Assembly (NCBI GenBank): GCA_964016875.1 | Contig: OZ024730.1 | Location: forward strand, 37,890,795-37,954,794 | DNA length: 64,000 nucleotides | Source: Fallopia convolvulus | Lineage: Eukaryota > Streptophyta > Magnoliopsida > Caryophyllales > Polygonaceae | Reading direction: 5' to 3' | Shown: positions 10,250-22,244 of the stretch, piece after piece | Layout of the letters: every line of letters starts with the position of its first letter | Numbering within the stretch: position 1 is the stretch's first letter | Notes under the pieces: model-generated | The model's input: the letters and a program-made list of their open reading frames with translations, nothing else | Told to the model about the DNA's origin: nothing | Databases searched by the model: none | Made by a program: the position numbers and the translations under genes

Positions 10250-11580
10250 GGTCAATGATTTTTCATTGTTCCCATGGGTATTCACACTACACTCAATCCC
10301 GTATCTAGAAAGAAAAAAACTCATGGTCTTTGTGAACGTAGTGACCATCTTTCCCTTTCCCCTTTTCAACTATTTCATCAAGTTCTCCTTTTCAAGGGTA
10401 AGAGTAAAACAATCAGTTCGAAGATCATTGCAAGTGACTTTTTAAGGGACTTTTACTCAATTTTAATTTCATTAGAAGTAGAACATGATTATGAACAGTG
10501 GTTTGATGTCAAGCTAAGTCAAAGTTTTTCAGATTTTTCAAAGTTCTTATGTAAATTGACATTATCCTTCACAAGTTTTGATGTAAAAGACTTGGTTTGT
10601 CATACATTTCAAGTGAATCTAAGGTGGTTTGAATGTGTACCTCCTCTTCTTGTTCCTCTGACTTTTCCTCCATCGCCATTGTACGGGAGTTTCCCATGCT
10701 TCTATATCTTCATCATCAGAATCACTCCATGCGACGATATATGCTTTGTTATTGACTTCTTGTCTTCAGTTTCCTGAGGACAAAATTTAGCGAAGTGTCC
10801 CTTCTTAAAGCATTTGAAGCAGGTTACGTCCTTGAGATCCTTGTCACAAGATTTTTTGTAGACCTTTGAGGAACGGTTTCCTCCAAAGTTCCTTTTGAAT
10901 TTCCCTTTCTTATACAGGTTCTGAAGAGGCTTTGTGATTAGGACAATATCCTCCTCCTCCTCATCATCAAAATCTTTACACTATTCTTGAACAGAGTTGA
11001 ACACTTTCTCTAACTTTAGTGCTATTCCCTTGCTAGGCTCGTCTAGTTCCTTGTTAGCAGTTCTTTTGGCCTTGTAGGATTTGTGTTTTCCAAAGATCTC
11101 GTGAAGTAACAAGTTCTTGTTCTTTGGGGTTTCTCAAAAAGTTGTACGGTCACGGATCTATTTCCTAGAGAGTCCATTAATCACTTGTTGCACCATCATA
11201 TTGTCATTGATTTCGAGCTTGATAATTCCCAATCATATGAGCTTGGTGCATAGTGCCTCAAATTTAGATTGGTATGATGAGACAAGTTCCCTTGGTTCCA
11301 TCCTGAAGTTGAAGAAATCTCTCCTTGCATCCATTAATTTGATGGTCCTCCTTGAGGCCGGAACTATTTATGTGCGTTGCTGGATGGCGGCCCACATCTC
11401 TTTGGTTGTTACCAAGTTCCCAACCTTGAAACATCCATCTCACTCATGGTATTGTTCAAGTACATCTTAGCTTTGCAGTTGGCCTCCATGCATTTCTATT
11501 TATTGGATCCCCACTTGGATAGATCATCTTGGATAGCGCTCGTTGATAGTGAAGAGAATTGTTCTAGTGACAAGTCACTT
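10250..11580 (-). pseudogene. Second Copia gag relic with CCHC zinc knuckle
   Basis: Read on the minus strand, 11220-11350 gives LMDARRDFFNFRMEP...VSSYQSKFEALCTKL, a plant Copia gag core (RREFFTFRMEP-type). Further on is CFKCFKKGHFAKFCP (about 10788-10832), a complete CX2CX4HX4C nucleocapsid zinc knuckle. The downstream Lys/Asn-rich coiled segment (KLVKDNVNLHKNFEKS) resembles the gag-protease spacer of SIRE-like elements. Several stops interrupt the frame. It is a separate insertion from the Copia element at 1-3.6 kb, since the gag type differs. Confidence 0.8.
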
Positions 11581-11879
11581 GCACAACAGAATAATAAATT
11601 AGAAATAGATACACAAGAATTCAAAACAATATGAAATAAACACAATTTCTTTATAGAGCAACTCTAATTCAAAACAACACTCGCCATTCAAATCTTATGT
11701 AGAAAGGGGTGAAGATCTAGTTATTTTTATTTTTCCAAGGAAATCCCCTTTCATTATGTAGCGCCAACCTCGTCATTGGTTTCCAATTAAAGTTGGTGCC
11801 TAATAAGTAATAGCTCTTCACTTTTTTCTCCTTCCTCCCCTCCTGTCCATCTTTTCTTCTTGATTATCCAGTGAACGAC

Positions 11880-12323
11880 ATGGACATCGATGCGGACCAA
11901 GACGATGGTGAGTCCATCTTCCCGCACAAAAAGCAGTACAACATCAGCCTCAACCACAAGATCATGGTTGGGGCCATAGTCTCTCTATCTCTTGTGATAT
12001 CACTAGTGTTAATCCTTTACATATATGCAAGAGTTTCAGTGAGGAATCGATCCAGAAGAGACGCTCACCAATCGCCCATGGACCAGCCCAAGACAGGGCT
12101 CGATCCAACGGTGTTAGCTTCATTGCCCACCTTTGTCCTAAAAGATCAAGCAAGTGACAGGAAGAGTATGGAGTGCGCGGTTTGTCTGTGCGTGTTGGAG
12201 GCTGGGAAGATTGCAAGACTTCTCCCTAATTGCAATCATATCTTCCATGTCGAGTGCATTGATAAGTGGCTGAGCAGCCAATCAAACTGCCCCATTTGTC
12301 GCGCTGAGGTGTGCCTGCCTTGA
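11880..12323 (+). CDS. ATL-type RING-H2 finger E3 ubiquitin ligase, short form
   Basis: Single-exon, 147 residues. The start is the first ATG at 11880; the upstream GTG in frame is not used in plants. One transmembrane segment (about residues 28-50) is followed by a basic stretch, the ATL hallmark GLD motif (73-75) and a RING-H2 domain (99-140). Its spacing is exactly that of the family, C-x2-C-x15-C-x1-H-x2-H-x2-C-x10-C-x2-C, with ligands C99, C102, C118, H120, H123, C126, C137 and C140. Family knowledge: ATLs are intronless membrane-anchored E3 ligases that pass ubiquitin from an E2 to substrates, many induced by defence or stress signals. Only seven residues follow the RING, so the long variable tail of most ATLs is missing; the protein is either a natural short member or C-terminally truncated. 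Substrate and exact orthology are unknown. Confidence 0.9.
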   Translation: MDIDADQDDGESIFPHKKQYNISLNHKIMVGAIVSLSLVISLVLILYIYARVSVRNRSRRDAHQSPMDQPKTGLDPTVLASLPTFVLKDQASDRKSMECAVCLCVLEAGKIARLLPNCNHIFHVECIDKWLSSQSNCPICRAEVCLP

Positions 12324-13016
12324 GCTCAAGCTGCAAACATCGCTGGTATTTAACATTCATTTACTAATCTAGTCATGTTATGCATATGATTATTCAAAGC
12401 TGGATTTTGGAATCTTAATTGGATAACCAAAACTTGAGTTTGGGATGTACTGATATTAAAAGGAGAGCAAGGGCTACATGTCCATGTGAGCACATGGGTT
12501 TATCAAATAAAGTACCGTCCATATCATTTCGATTTTGGATCCAAAGCAGAAATAAAGTAATTAATTAGCGTTAACTAGCTGACGTATAGGAACTTGTACC
12601 TAATCTAGTATTTTGCTACAAGGTCCCCTATAGTAAATACGGAGTAGCATTTTTTGCATAGGAAAATGCGTGCAATCAATTCTTTGAACTTACATGTACG
12701 TACTTGAATTGTATTCGTCATTTCAGGAATATAAGTTAATACAAGGGAAACTCTAAGTGTAACGGTCCATCATTTTGTTTAAACTAGTAAAAAAAAAAAA
12801 AGAGGACATTTCGTTAAATAGATCACGACAATTTCCTTCAGAAATCGATCAATGCAAGTTACATGAGCAGGAGCACAGAGAACCACAAACTCAAACTTGT
12901 ACAAGAGAACAATATCAAATGACAACCCTCCTATACAAATTAAATATACACGTACGCATGTGTAGATCTATAACAACTCAAAAAACAAGCTGAAGAAATA
13001 AACATATCCTAAATCC
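12324..13016. other. Intergenic region between the ATL gene and the first protease
   Basis: Holds the ATL 3' flank and the protease promoter. A TATA-like TAAATATA lies at 12941-12948, 69 bp before the protease ATG, a plausible distance. No other gene seen. Confidence 0.5.
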
Positions 13017-14540
13017 ATGACAATGGCCAATAATCCTAAGAACAAAGCATCTCCTTTTCTTTTTCTTTGCATCACATTTGTATCTTCCACGTTGGTCAAT
13101 TCCCTTAGCACAGCGGGATCCAATTATGACAACCGAGTCGTGGAGAGGAGGTTCAAGTCGTGGCTCGAGAACCACAACAAGCATTACAAGGACAAAGACG
13201 AATGGATGCTTCGGTTTGGGATCTACCACGCGAACCTCAACTTCATCGAGTACGTCAACTCCCAAAACTTGTCATACAAATTGGGGGACAACGAGTTCGC
13301 GGATCTTACCAATGATGAGTTTAGGGAGTTTTATGTGGGTCGTTTGAAAATCCTCTTCCAGTCGACGAGTCATGACGATGAGAACTCGACAATGGCCGAA
13401 GCTCCTAAGGCTCCACCAACACACATCGACTGGCGGGAGAAGGGAGCAGTCAATCAAGTAAAGAATCAGGGCCAATGTGGTATAATATGTCGTCTGCTAT
13501 ATTACTTTTTTTTTTATCAGGTAAGATTGGACTAACCTAGAGCACCCATAAACGCCTTCGTCATTGATGGGTGTTGAAACGGCGATCTCGGGGTTCTTTC
13601 GCCAAGGGACCAACCATTGGACTCACCCGTCTACTATATTACTTTCATTAGTCAATAGTCACTCCTTATATTAATATTTTTCAATTAACCACACCTAATT
13701 TTATTCTATTTTCATTATTTATATTTTTTATTTTTTCATGGTGAAAATTTAGATATTTTTATTTATCAGCCTCTTATTTTTCATTTTTTTCACTAGCTAT
13801 AAATATTATCCTTTCTCATATAAATTAAAAAATAAATTCTTATTTCTTTCAAAACGCTATAGGCTAAATAGTAAAAAATAATGGCCTAGATATGGGTGGG
13901 TTTTAAAGATGAATTTTTACCACCAATGCAAAATCTGATTTATTACAATTTTGCAGGAAGTTGCTGGGCGTTCTCAGCAATTGCAGCAGTTGAAGGCATC
14001 CACCAAATCAAGAAAGGCAAACTCTACTCCTTATCGGAGCAAGAGCTGGTGGACTGCGACAGAGGCAAAAATCTAGGTTGCGAAGGAGGCCTGATGGAAG
14101 ACGCTTTCAAGTACATCAAGAAAAGCAAGGGAATATCATCAGACAAAAGCTACCCTTACACGGGCGAAGACGCGTCTTGCCACGCCCCTAAGAAAAAGGC
14201 GGTCCTCATCTCAGGGCACAAGACGGTAAAACCGAATTCAGAGGACAGTCTTTTGGCTGCAGTTGCTCAGCAACCTGTATCGGTTGCTGTTGAGGCGAGC
14301 GGGGTCATGTTTCAGTTGTATGCGGAAGGTGTTTTCAAAGGCATGTGTGGGCATAGGCCGGATCATGCTGTGGTGGCAGTTGGATATGGGGAAGAGGAGG
14401 GCCGTAAGTATTGGATTCTAAGGAACTCTTGGGGATCCACTTGGGGTGAAAACGGGTATATGAGGTTAGAGCGGGGTTCCGACAAGGCCGAAGGCGCTTG
14501 TGGTATAGCTATGATGGCGAGTTACCCAATAGTTGCATAG
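13017..14540 (+). CDS. Papain-like (C1A) cysteine protease 1, two exons
   Basis: join(13017..13479,13957..14540), 348 residues. The intron (13480-13956) starts GT, ends TTGCAG and splits the Gly codon just before the catalytic Cys, as in its neighbour at 19.3 kb. A hydrophobic signal peptide (about residues 12-30) targets the secretory path. The I29 inhibitor propeptide (about 43-101) has an ERFNIN-type motif (E62, R66, Y70 in place of F, N73, I77, N81) and GDNEFAD. The mature enzyme starts near residue 134. Catalytic residues are Gln151, Cys157 (in GSCWAFS), His291 (DHAVVAVGYG) and Asn311 (NSWG). There is no KDEL tail and no granulin domain, so it belongs with SAG12/ervatamin-like proteases that act in vacuole or apoplast, often in senescence or cell death. 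An alternative start is the Met at residue 3. All key residues are present, so it is probably active. Confidence 0.93.
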
Positions 14541-15840
14541 CAAGAGTATTGATCGATTCATGGATATTGGTATGAAATAATGATATGCTAGTATACACGT
14601 TGTCTATTTTTATCATGGAAAAAATGTGGTATCAAATTTAAGATAAGCATTTTTATCACATATAAATATTTTCATTAGTATATGAGGACATCAAAATCAA
14701 CTTCCGTGTCCATAGTTCCTAACCAAACCCAACGTCGATCACCTTCTTCCTATATGAGCTAACCCATTTGACAACCTTAAATTACTATTTTATGATGTAA
14801 TATTGTCATAATTCACATGACCGACTAATTAATTAATCTCGTATATATATAGAAGACATAAGGAATAAGGTCATTACCTTTCGCCACCTAAGATTTTTCT
14901 ATGTCTCATTCCCATAAGTCACTTAAAATATTACCACATAAGATTTTGTATTTTTAATAATTTAATTTACATATGCTAATGGTATTTTAGACAAATATAA
15001 AAAATAAGATAAATTAAGTTAGGAAAAGATTATGTCCAAAAAAAACTATATCAGCATATATTAAATATTAATGCCAAATTATTTTATGATAATTTATTTA
15101 AGTTTTTTTCGCAACATCATAAATTTTGTGTACAAAATAATAGTAGTCATTAATTTTTTGTATTTTACACGTCCTTATATTTTTCCATACCATAAGACAC
15201 GTGTAAATAAAATCATTAAAGATTAATGCTATACATTTTTAAATCAAATTACTAAATAATTTTATAGTTTTTGTCAATATGTAGGAATAGTAAGTATTAA
15301 TGTAACCTATTTTTTGACAATTTATACTTTATAAGTTAATTTTTTCTTACCACGTACATCATAAGTTATATGTCACATAAGATTCTATTTTTTTAATAAA
15401 GGGTGATCTTTTATAATTTACCCTTATATTCATGCCATATTATAGCCATATCATATGCCATGTGTCAACTTTTAATATTTACGATGGATTGTTTATATAT
15501 ATAATATGAAAATTATAAAGATTCTATATAAAAATATAAGAAACAATAACATTAATCATTAATGTTAAAATTTATTTCATATTAGTGTTGAACATTTATT
15601 TATGAGATGTTTCTAGAAATGAAAAGGCCATGTGATATAAATAATGACTTCATGACAAATTTATCTTAATATATTTGATTAAAAAAAGATTATAATTAAT
15701 TCAAAATAAAGTAAACATTTTTTTATCTATTTGTTTCGCACTTGGGCTCCCATTCACACCTGAACCGGACCCTATTAGTAATACACTTTATATGTTAATA
15801 GTTGAATATGGTAAGTAATAACAATTAAAAAGATAATCAG
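14541..15840. other. AT-rich intergenic stretch
   Basis: No coding frame recognised. It starts with the protease 3' flank. Near 15750 a piece (gggctcccattcac) resembles the terminus of the adjacent MULE-like element, so an older fragment may be present. Confidence 0.45.
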
Positions 15841-17745
15841 GTGAGAATGGGTGCGTAGGTGTAAAATAAGAAAGAACAAGAGTCGTTGGATGAAGAAAAA
15901 TCAAAAGCGCTGATCATTTCACTTTAAAAGGGGAAAACGGCATGAGCGAATTTTTGGCGAATTATTCGCGTATTTTTGAAAAACGGAAATAGGACGCGCG
16001 CCCAGATTATTCATCAACATTGTGATTTTGTGCATAAATTATATATTGTTTGTGCATCATAAATCTATTGCTTGTACATAAAAAATGGACAAATGTGTAT
16101 CGAAATTGTATGCAATATGTTCATCAACACTGCGATTTTGTTCATAAAAAACGGAAATAGAACGCACCCAAATGGTTCGTCAACACTGTGATTTTGTGCA
16201 TAAATAAACTATTGTTTGTGCATAAAAAATCTATTGTTTGTACATAAAAAATGGATGAATGTGTATCGAAATTGTATGCATTAATATATGTGTGTGCATC
16301 ATAATTAGTTGTATCCGAGCTAGACAAAAGAAATTATTTTGATGTTAGTCTCGGTATTGTCTTGTTTGACTCATTTGGATTTGTCAGTGTTGCTATTGTA
16401 AAACGTGTGGCTAATTTTGGGCTCCGAACATAGCTAAGGCACAAGCACTTCTCTTTAGTTTGTAAGTGGCTCGTTCTCTAAGCATACATCATATTATTGC
16501 AAGCTTCTACATCAGATTCTTTATCTATTATCCTTTGCATTCAAGATTTTACATCAAACTTATCTTATTTAGGTACTATATTAAGCACTTCATTTTTTTG
16601 TGCTCATATAGGTAGACATGACAATTTGTATTGCTCACCTTATCACCCATTTATAACTTAATCCAAACATAAACAAATCGTTTTAATTGATATTCTGCCA
16701 TGTATAATTGAGTCAGTTGAATTGGATATTCAATATAAACTAGATAAATATATGTGTGCATTGAAACTAATTATATGAGTATAGGATTTAAGTTTAAGTA
16801 AACCACTCTTATTGTGAGACCGTGCGCCCAGTTTATATTCATGATTTCGAATTGCATATGCATGATTTTGTATGATTGTATTCATATTTTTTAGTTGCAT
16901 ACTCATTCTGTTGTGTTATCACTTTTATGAATATGCAACTTAAAAATATGATTATGTAACTCTATAAGCATGATAAAGAGATGAAATATTAAGAAGCTTC
17001 AAAAATACAATATTATAAAAATATGATTATGCGTTTTATAAGCATGAATACATTATAATAGGGAAATAATGAATATGCAACTCAAACTGATGGTATTGAC
17101 ACACAAACATAAGTTTATATCAATTCACAAATAAGTGTATATTAATGAACAAACAATATTATATCAATGAACAAATAGGGTTATATGCATGAACAAATAG
17201 GGTATATTAATGAACAAACAATGATATACCAATGAACAAAATGAGTATATCAATGAACAAAAAAATGATAAACCAATAAACAAATAAGGTTATATCAATT
17301 AACAAATAGGAGTATATGAATGAACAAATATGGGTATTTCGAAAAAATTATATATGCATCAAAAACTAGATAGTATTGTATTCATACACATAAATAATGT
17401 TAAAAAATAAAATTTAAAATAAAAAAAGTTCAAAATCGATGAACAATGTTATCAAAAAGTCGATGCACAATTAGTTAGTATTGATGAATAATTGGTGAAT
17501 ATTGATGAACAAATCGCTAGTTTTGATGAACAAATTGGGCGCATCTCACATAAACCTATTGAAAAATACGTGAAAAATTCGTTTGTATCGTATTTTATTG
17601 AAAAATACGCGAATAATACAAGAAAAATTTGTTCGTGCCGTATTTTATCTTTTTTAATGAATGTCTAATCAGGGACGTTGATTTTTTGGAAGGAACGTGC
17701 GAGATTTATTCTTATTCCTCACCTAGGCGCCCATTCACATGAAAC
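15841..17745. mobile_element. Non-autonomous long-TIR element, MULE-like, about 1.9 kb
   Basis: The left end (GTGAGAATGGGTGCGTAGGTG) and the reverse complement of the right end (GTGAATGGGCGCCTAGGTGAG) pair imperfectly. The similarity continues about 150 bp inward, including ATTATTCGCGTATTTTT near both ends. Inside are two direct repeats of about 100 bp (16010-16110 and 16180-16285) and a minisatellite at 17085-17345 built on tatatcaatgaacaaa-type units. There is no transposase. I could not fix a TSD, so MULE membership rests on the long TIRs. Confidence 0.6.
17085..17345. repeat. Minisatellite of TATATCAATGAACAAATAGG-like units
   Basis: About ten degenerate copies, spaced roughly 24-30 bp, inside the long-TIR element. 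Copies differ by small insertions and base changes. Confidence 0.75.
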
Positions 17746-17823
17746 TCTTTCTCATGACATAGTTAGATGGAGACACGCACAATAGAGGAATTCAACCTTA
17801 ATAATAATATATAGAGAGAGATA

Positions 17824-18664
17824 GAGATTGAATCACATGAAAATGGGGCTTATCATGAAAACTAAGAATAAATCTAGACCATCCGATTGAAACACTAGAA
17901 ATGAATCTAGGCCATCCGATTAAAAAAATAAAAATAAAATAAAATTTTATTTTTTTATTTTAATTTTTTTTATTTTCTTTTTTTAATTTTTTAAGTCTTT
18001 TTACGTATGTAGAATGATATAAATCGATTATGTACGTATAGCCATAAAACATGAATATGCAATACTAATACGTGAACGTACCTATATTATATGTGAACGT
18101 ATACTAAATTTTATAAAGTTAAAATGCGGTTATATGTGAACAACCCTTGTAATAATGTGAACATGTGTATAAAATATGTGAACAGAACGTAAAATGTCAA
18201 TTGTCGTGTTTTTGGAAAAAATAAGCGAAAAAAAACATATATTTTTTTATTTTTTGTCATATTTTTAAGCCATTTAACGCATGTATTATGATTTAATCGA
18301 ACATGAACATATGACCATAAAACATGTGAACAGCCTTGTAATATATTTGAACATATTATAAAATCTATGAAGTGAAAAATGTGATAATATGTGAACATGT
18401 CTTATAAGAGTATGAACACATGCACAAAATATGTGAACGTAAGGTAAAAAAATCAAATTTCGTGTTTTTGGCAAAAACAAGCGAAACTAGGAAAAATAAA
18501 ATAAAAATTATTTTTTCATTTTTATTTTTTTTAAATTTTTGTCAAAATTACCATTTTGCCCCTATCTCTTCTAATCTTACTTAGTCATCCATTTCTCAAA
18601 TCCAAGGGTCCTCATTTGTTCTTAGTTTTCATGATAAGCCCCATTTCCATGTGAATCAACCTCC
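17824..18664. mobile_element. Non-autonomous MULE-like MITE (841 bp)
   Basis: Inverted ends of about 45 bp pair well: left GAGATTGAATCACATGAAAA..., right (reverse complement) GGAGGTTGATTCACATGGAAA..., both continuing TGGGGCTTATCATGAAAAC. A 9-bp repeat AGAGAGATA flanks it (17815-17823 and 18665-18673). Nine bases fit Mutator-like elements, though this one is low-complexity. Inside, a block of about 200 bp with ATATGTGAACA...CGTGTTTTTGG is duplicated (18050-18240 and 18290-18490). No coding frame. Confidence 0.75.
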
Positions 18665-18673
18665 AGAGAGATA

Positions 18674-19285
18674 TGCCTTTTATTTACCCAACCTTGTTGT
18701 TGGAATGCCTTAAATATAAAGGCTTTGCTTCTGTTCGAACTACAAGTTTATATTTATGCTTTACTTTCAAGCCCAGTCAGTCTAGGAGTTACAAGAGTAC
18801 TATACAATCTTCTATAAAATGGAACTCTTTTCTACCCTTGAACATACCTTGCCCCCGGTTTGTGAATAATTAATGTGAAAATTGTTAGTGTTTACTATTG
18901 TATTATTGTTTTTCTGTCGTTTTTCTCACATTCGTTTTAAAAATGTAAAATAATTTGTGTACGTGTTAAGTCGACACCATTATACTTTTAACAAATAAAT
19001 GTTGTTGTATTTCATAGGGGGCTATAGAGAAGAATATACACATTATTCAAATAAAACACGTAAGTAAAAACTACCCCATGTGAATTCAGCATAATGCAAA
19101 ATGCATGAACAAATAAACATAGCCTTACAAACTCAAATACCTTAAAAGAAGGGAAACAATATAAACATGCTCACTAGTTTGCAAAATTTACAAAAGACAT
19201 ATTGCATGACTTATGTATTCTCTTTCGAAATTAAAATTCACTTTCATTCATTTAGAGCAAACCTCAAATCACATAGGCTTACCAC
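18674..19285. other. Intergenic region upstream of the second protease
   Basis: No gene recognised. Contains the promoter of the protease at 19286; no convincing TATA box at a fixed distance was chosen. Confidence 0.4.
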
Positions 19286-20950
19286 ATGATCACTACTACA
19301 CTATGGTCAAGTGAGCGGATATTCGCCCGCATCTACGTAAATGCATTCTTTATATCAGTTCTTTGTGCTCTTGGAATATACTTCACTCTCATAGAGGGGA
19401 GACCGAGTCATGACCCTAAGGCCTTGGAAAAGAGGTTCCAGGATTGGATAAGTAGTAATGTGCGACAATACAAGGATAAAGATGAATGGATGTTCCGTTT
19501 CAGAGTCTACCAATCCAACTTGCAATTCATTAACTTCATGAATGCTCAAAACTTGTCCTTCAAACTTAGAGATAACCAATTTGCAGATATGACCAATGAT
19601 GAGTTCAAACAATTCTACTTGGGGAATTCGTCGTCTTTGAGATCACCAAGCAAGAGTGTGAACCACACTGAATTCAACAGACTTCGTAAGCCATCTATTC
19701 CGACGAGTATAGATTGGAGGAAGAGGGGAGTGGTAACTCCAATCAAGAACCAAGGATCATGCGGTATTACCTCTTCTTACAAACTTGTTCTTGATAATAT
19801 ATAATGGTAATTCATCTCGTGAGGCAAAACAGTATACAAAAATCCTAGGTATATGTAGGTTACAAGTCAACAATCTCCCAGGACACAAAGTACTTCCACA
19901 ATGCCACTATTTAATTATCAACATTATTATTTTGTTAAAGTATGGAGTTTGATCAATAAATTAGGGATCCACATTTTTCCATGCACTCTTGTGAAATAAG
20001 CCAATATATATACAAGCCCAATAGAGTTTCTACCCAAAGATCACTTGGCATAGAGTGGAATAGCACATCAAACTTTTATGTTAGGGTTGTGCTGAACATT
20101 GTTAGTTTTAATATAAGACTTTATGCTTCCAAATATTCATAAAAAATCTAGCAAAAGCATTCTAACACTAGAAAAAGTCCAAGCTATCAAAACTTATTCC
20201 AACTTGAGATTAAAACTTTCAATTACATTGTTCAAGTGTTATTCATGCTACAAGCAATCGTAGTTGTTGAAAAAAATGACATCAACTTTACTAACATCAT
20301 ATTGCATGTAAGCACAATGTGATGTTACTAGAGCCATAATCTACACAGGAAGTTGCTGGGCTTTTTCGGCAGTTGCAGCTGTTGAAGGCATCAACAAGAT
20401 CAAAACAAAAAGACTAATTTCCTTATCCGAGCAAGAACTCGTCGATTGCGATTCCAAGGGAGCAAACCAAGGATGTGGCGGTGGATACATGGAAGAAGCA
20501 TTTGAATACATTAAAAGAAGGGGTGGTATAGCCAGCGCAAAGGATTACCCTTATAGAGGAAAAAATGGAGAATGTAGCAAATCAAAGACTAGACATAGAA
20601 TAGCAAAAATAACAGGGTATAGAACAATACGTGAAAAAGATGAAAGTGCCCTCCAAGAAGCAGTTGCTAAACAACCTGTATCTGTTGCCATTGATGCCAA
20701 TGGATATGCATTTCAGTTATATGGCAGTGGTGTCTTTAGTAGCTTCTGCGGTAAAAAACTAAATCATGCAGTAATAATTGTGGGTTATGGAGAAGAAGGC
20801 GGAAAACATTGGATAGTGAAGAATTCTTGGGGTAAGAATTGGGGCGAAGATGGTTACATTAAAATGAAGCGTGATACAAGGGACAAAAGAGGTACTTGTG
20901 GTATAAACATGCTTGCTAGTTACCCTGTCAAAAGATCTTCAAAGATGTAG
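19286..20950 (+). CDS. Papain-like (C1A) cysteine protease 2, two exons
   Basis: join(19286..19763,20349..20950), 359 residues, a paralogue of the gene at 13.0 kb. The intron (19764-20348) is in the same place and phase, splitting the Gly before the catalytic Cys. A hydrophobic segment at about residues 17-36 is a signal peptide or anchor. The I29 propeptide carries E67, R71, Y75, N78, I82, N86 and DNQFADMTNDEF. Mature domain from about residue 139. Catalytic set: Gln156, Cys162 (GSCWAFS), His299 (NHAVIIVGYG), Asn318 (NSWG). The tail is basic (KRSSKM) with no ER-retention signal. AATAAA poly(A) signals follow at 20952 and 20969. Expected role: endopeptidase of the vacuole or apoplast, SAG12/ervatamin-like. 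The pair arose by local duplication. Intact and probably active. Confidence 0.93.
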
Positions 20951-20974
20951 GAAATAAAAAGAGGATTCAATAAA

Positions 20975-22240
20975 ATGACCCCATATATGTACATCTTAAT
21001 GATCAATAAATGACATTGAATTTATTACCAATATCAATTTCTCTTCCGAGCAGGCTTCACAAGATAATGGCATCAATGGCTTTAGAAGATCATAAACATA
21101 TTTAAGCAATCACTTTTTCTCCCCTCATTTTATTCTTTTGTCAGAGGAAAATATGTAATTAAGGGATATTTACTTATATTCCTTTTCTATGGATCTCGGT
21201 ACACATGCGTTGAGATGTTTCTTCTTGATAATGTTCCATGACATATATATATATATATATATAGGGGCACACTCAGGATAAACGGATGGTGTGGAGGAAG
21301 AGGGTCATCTCTTGGGTCGTTAGATATAGTTAAATCAATGGTTAAAAAGGAGGATATAGAGTAAGAAATATGAGGGTTATATTATAGGGGCAATCCACGA
21401 TCTTCTTAATTAAGAGGGAACAAAGTTTCATTGCCAAAACATCCATATAAAATCTGGAATTTCCATATCTCCATAATTGAATTTTACTCTCATTTACCCT
21501 AAAAAAGTTTCAATGCCAAAACAAATTTTGTTGCATAATCGCCATTGATAAATCGCACTCGTGCCATGGTTATATCTTCGTCGTCTACTTATTCACCTTC
21601 TAATTATTCAAATCTGCACATTTAGTACTTCATTTTTCCGTGTTGAAATAACCATATTCTAATGAAAAGATGTATGTAATTTTATTTGTGTTTGATCATT
21701 TTCATCCATTTTGTAACTTGATTGATTTTTGAATTCGTAAAAACAATTAAGATTGGTGGTTTTGTGTATGCAGTGTACAAATATGTTTAATGGAATGTTA
21801 AATTGGTAGAATGATCAATAATAAATTGATATTAATAAGTATCCAATTAAATGTGAATTATACAGTGTTTGTGATTGAATATGAACTTATTAAGAAAGTT
21901 GGTTTGAATAATTACCTAATTGACATTGAATGACAATTACATTGTTCTTGCATATGGAATGTGTTTTATTGAAAACATGTTATATTACTATGAATATTAA
22001 AACTTGATTGTCAGAATAACCGATAAAAAATTTCAATAAAGATAACAATTACTCTTTGCGTTATGAATATTTAGGTATTTAAATTTGAACATGCATTTCC
22101 AGTTATTGGAATAACTTCATTAAGTTGTGAATTAGAAGATGATCAATAATACTTTGAGATGAATTACCATTTACTTAATCGTGAACTATTCAATATTTGT
22201 GTTAGAATATGAACTTTTTAAGATAGTTGGTTGATGTGGT
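20975..22240. other. AT-rich intergenic stretch with a (TA)n run
   Basis: A TA repeat at about 21244-21263 precedes ATAGGGGCACACTCAGG, which may be a transposon terminus, but no partner end was found. No coding frame recognised. Confidence 0.4.
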
Positions 22241-22244
22241 AATT

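Noticed and set aside
17085..17345. CRISPR-like regularly spaced repeats
   Set aside because: Degenerate units, no constant spacers, plant nuclear context; it is a minisatellite.
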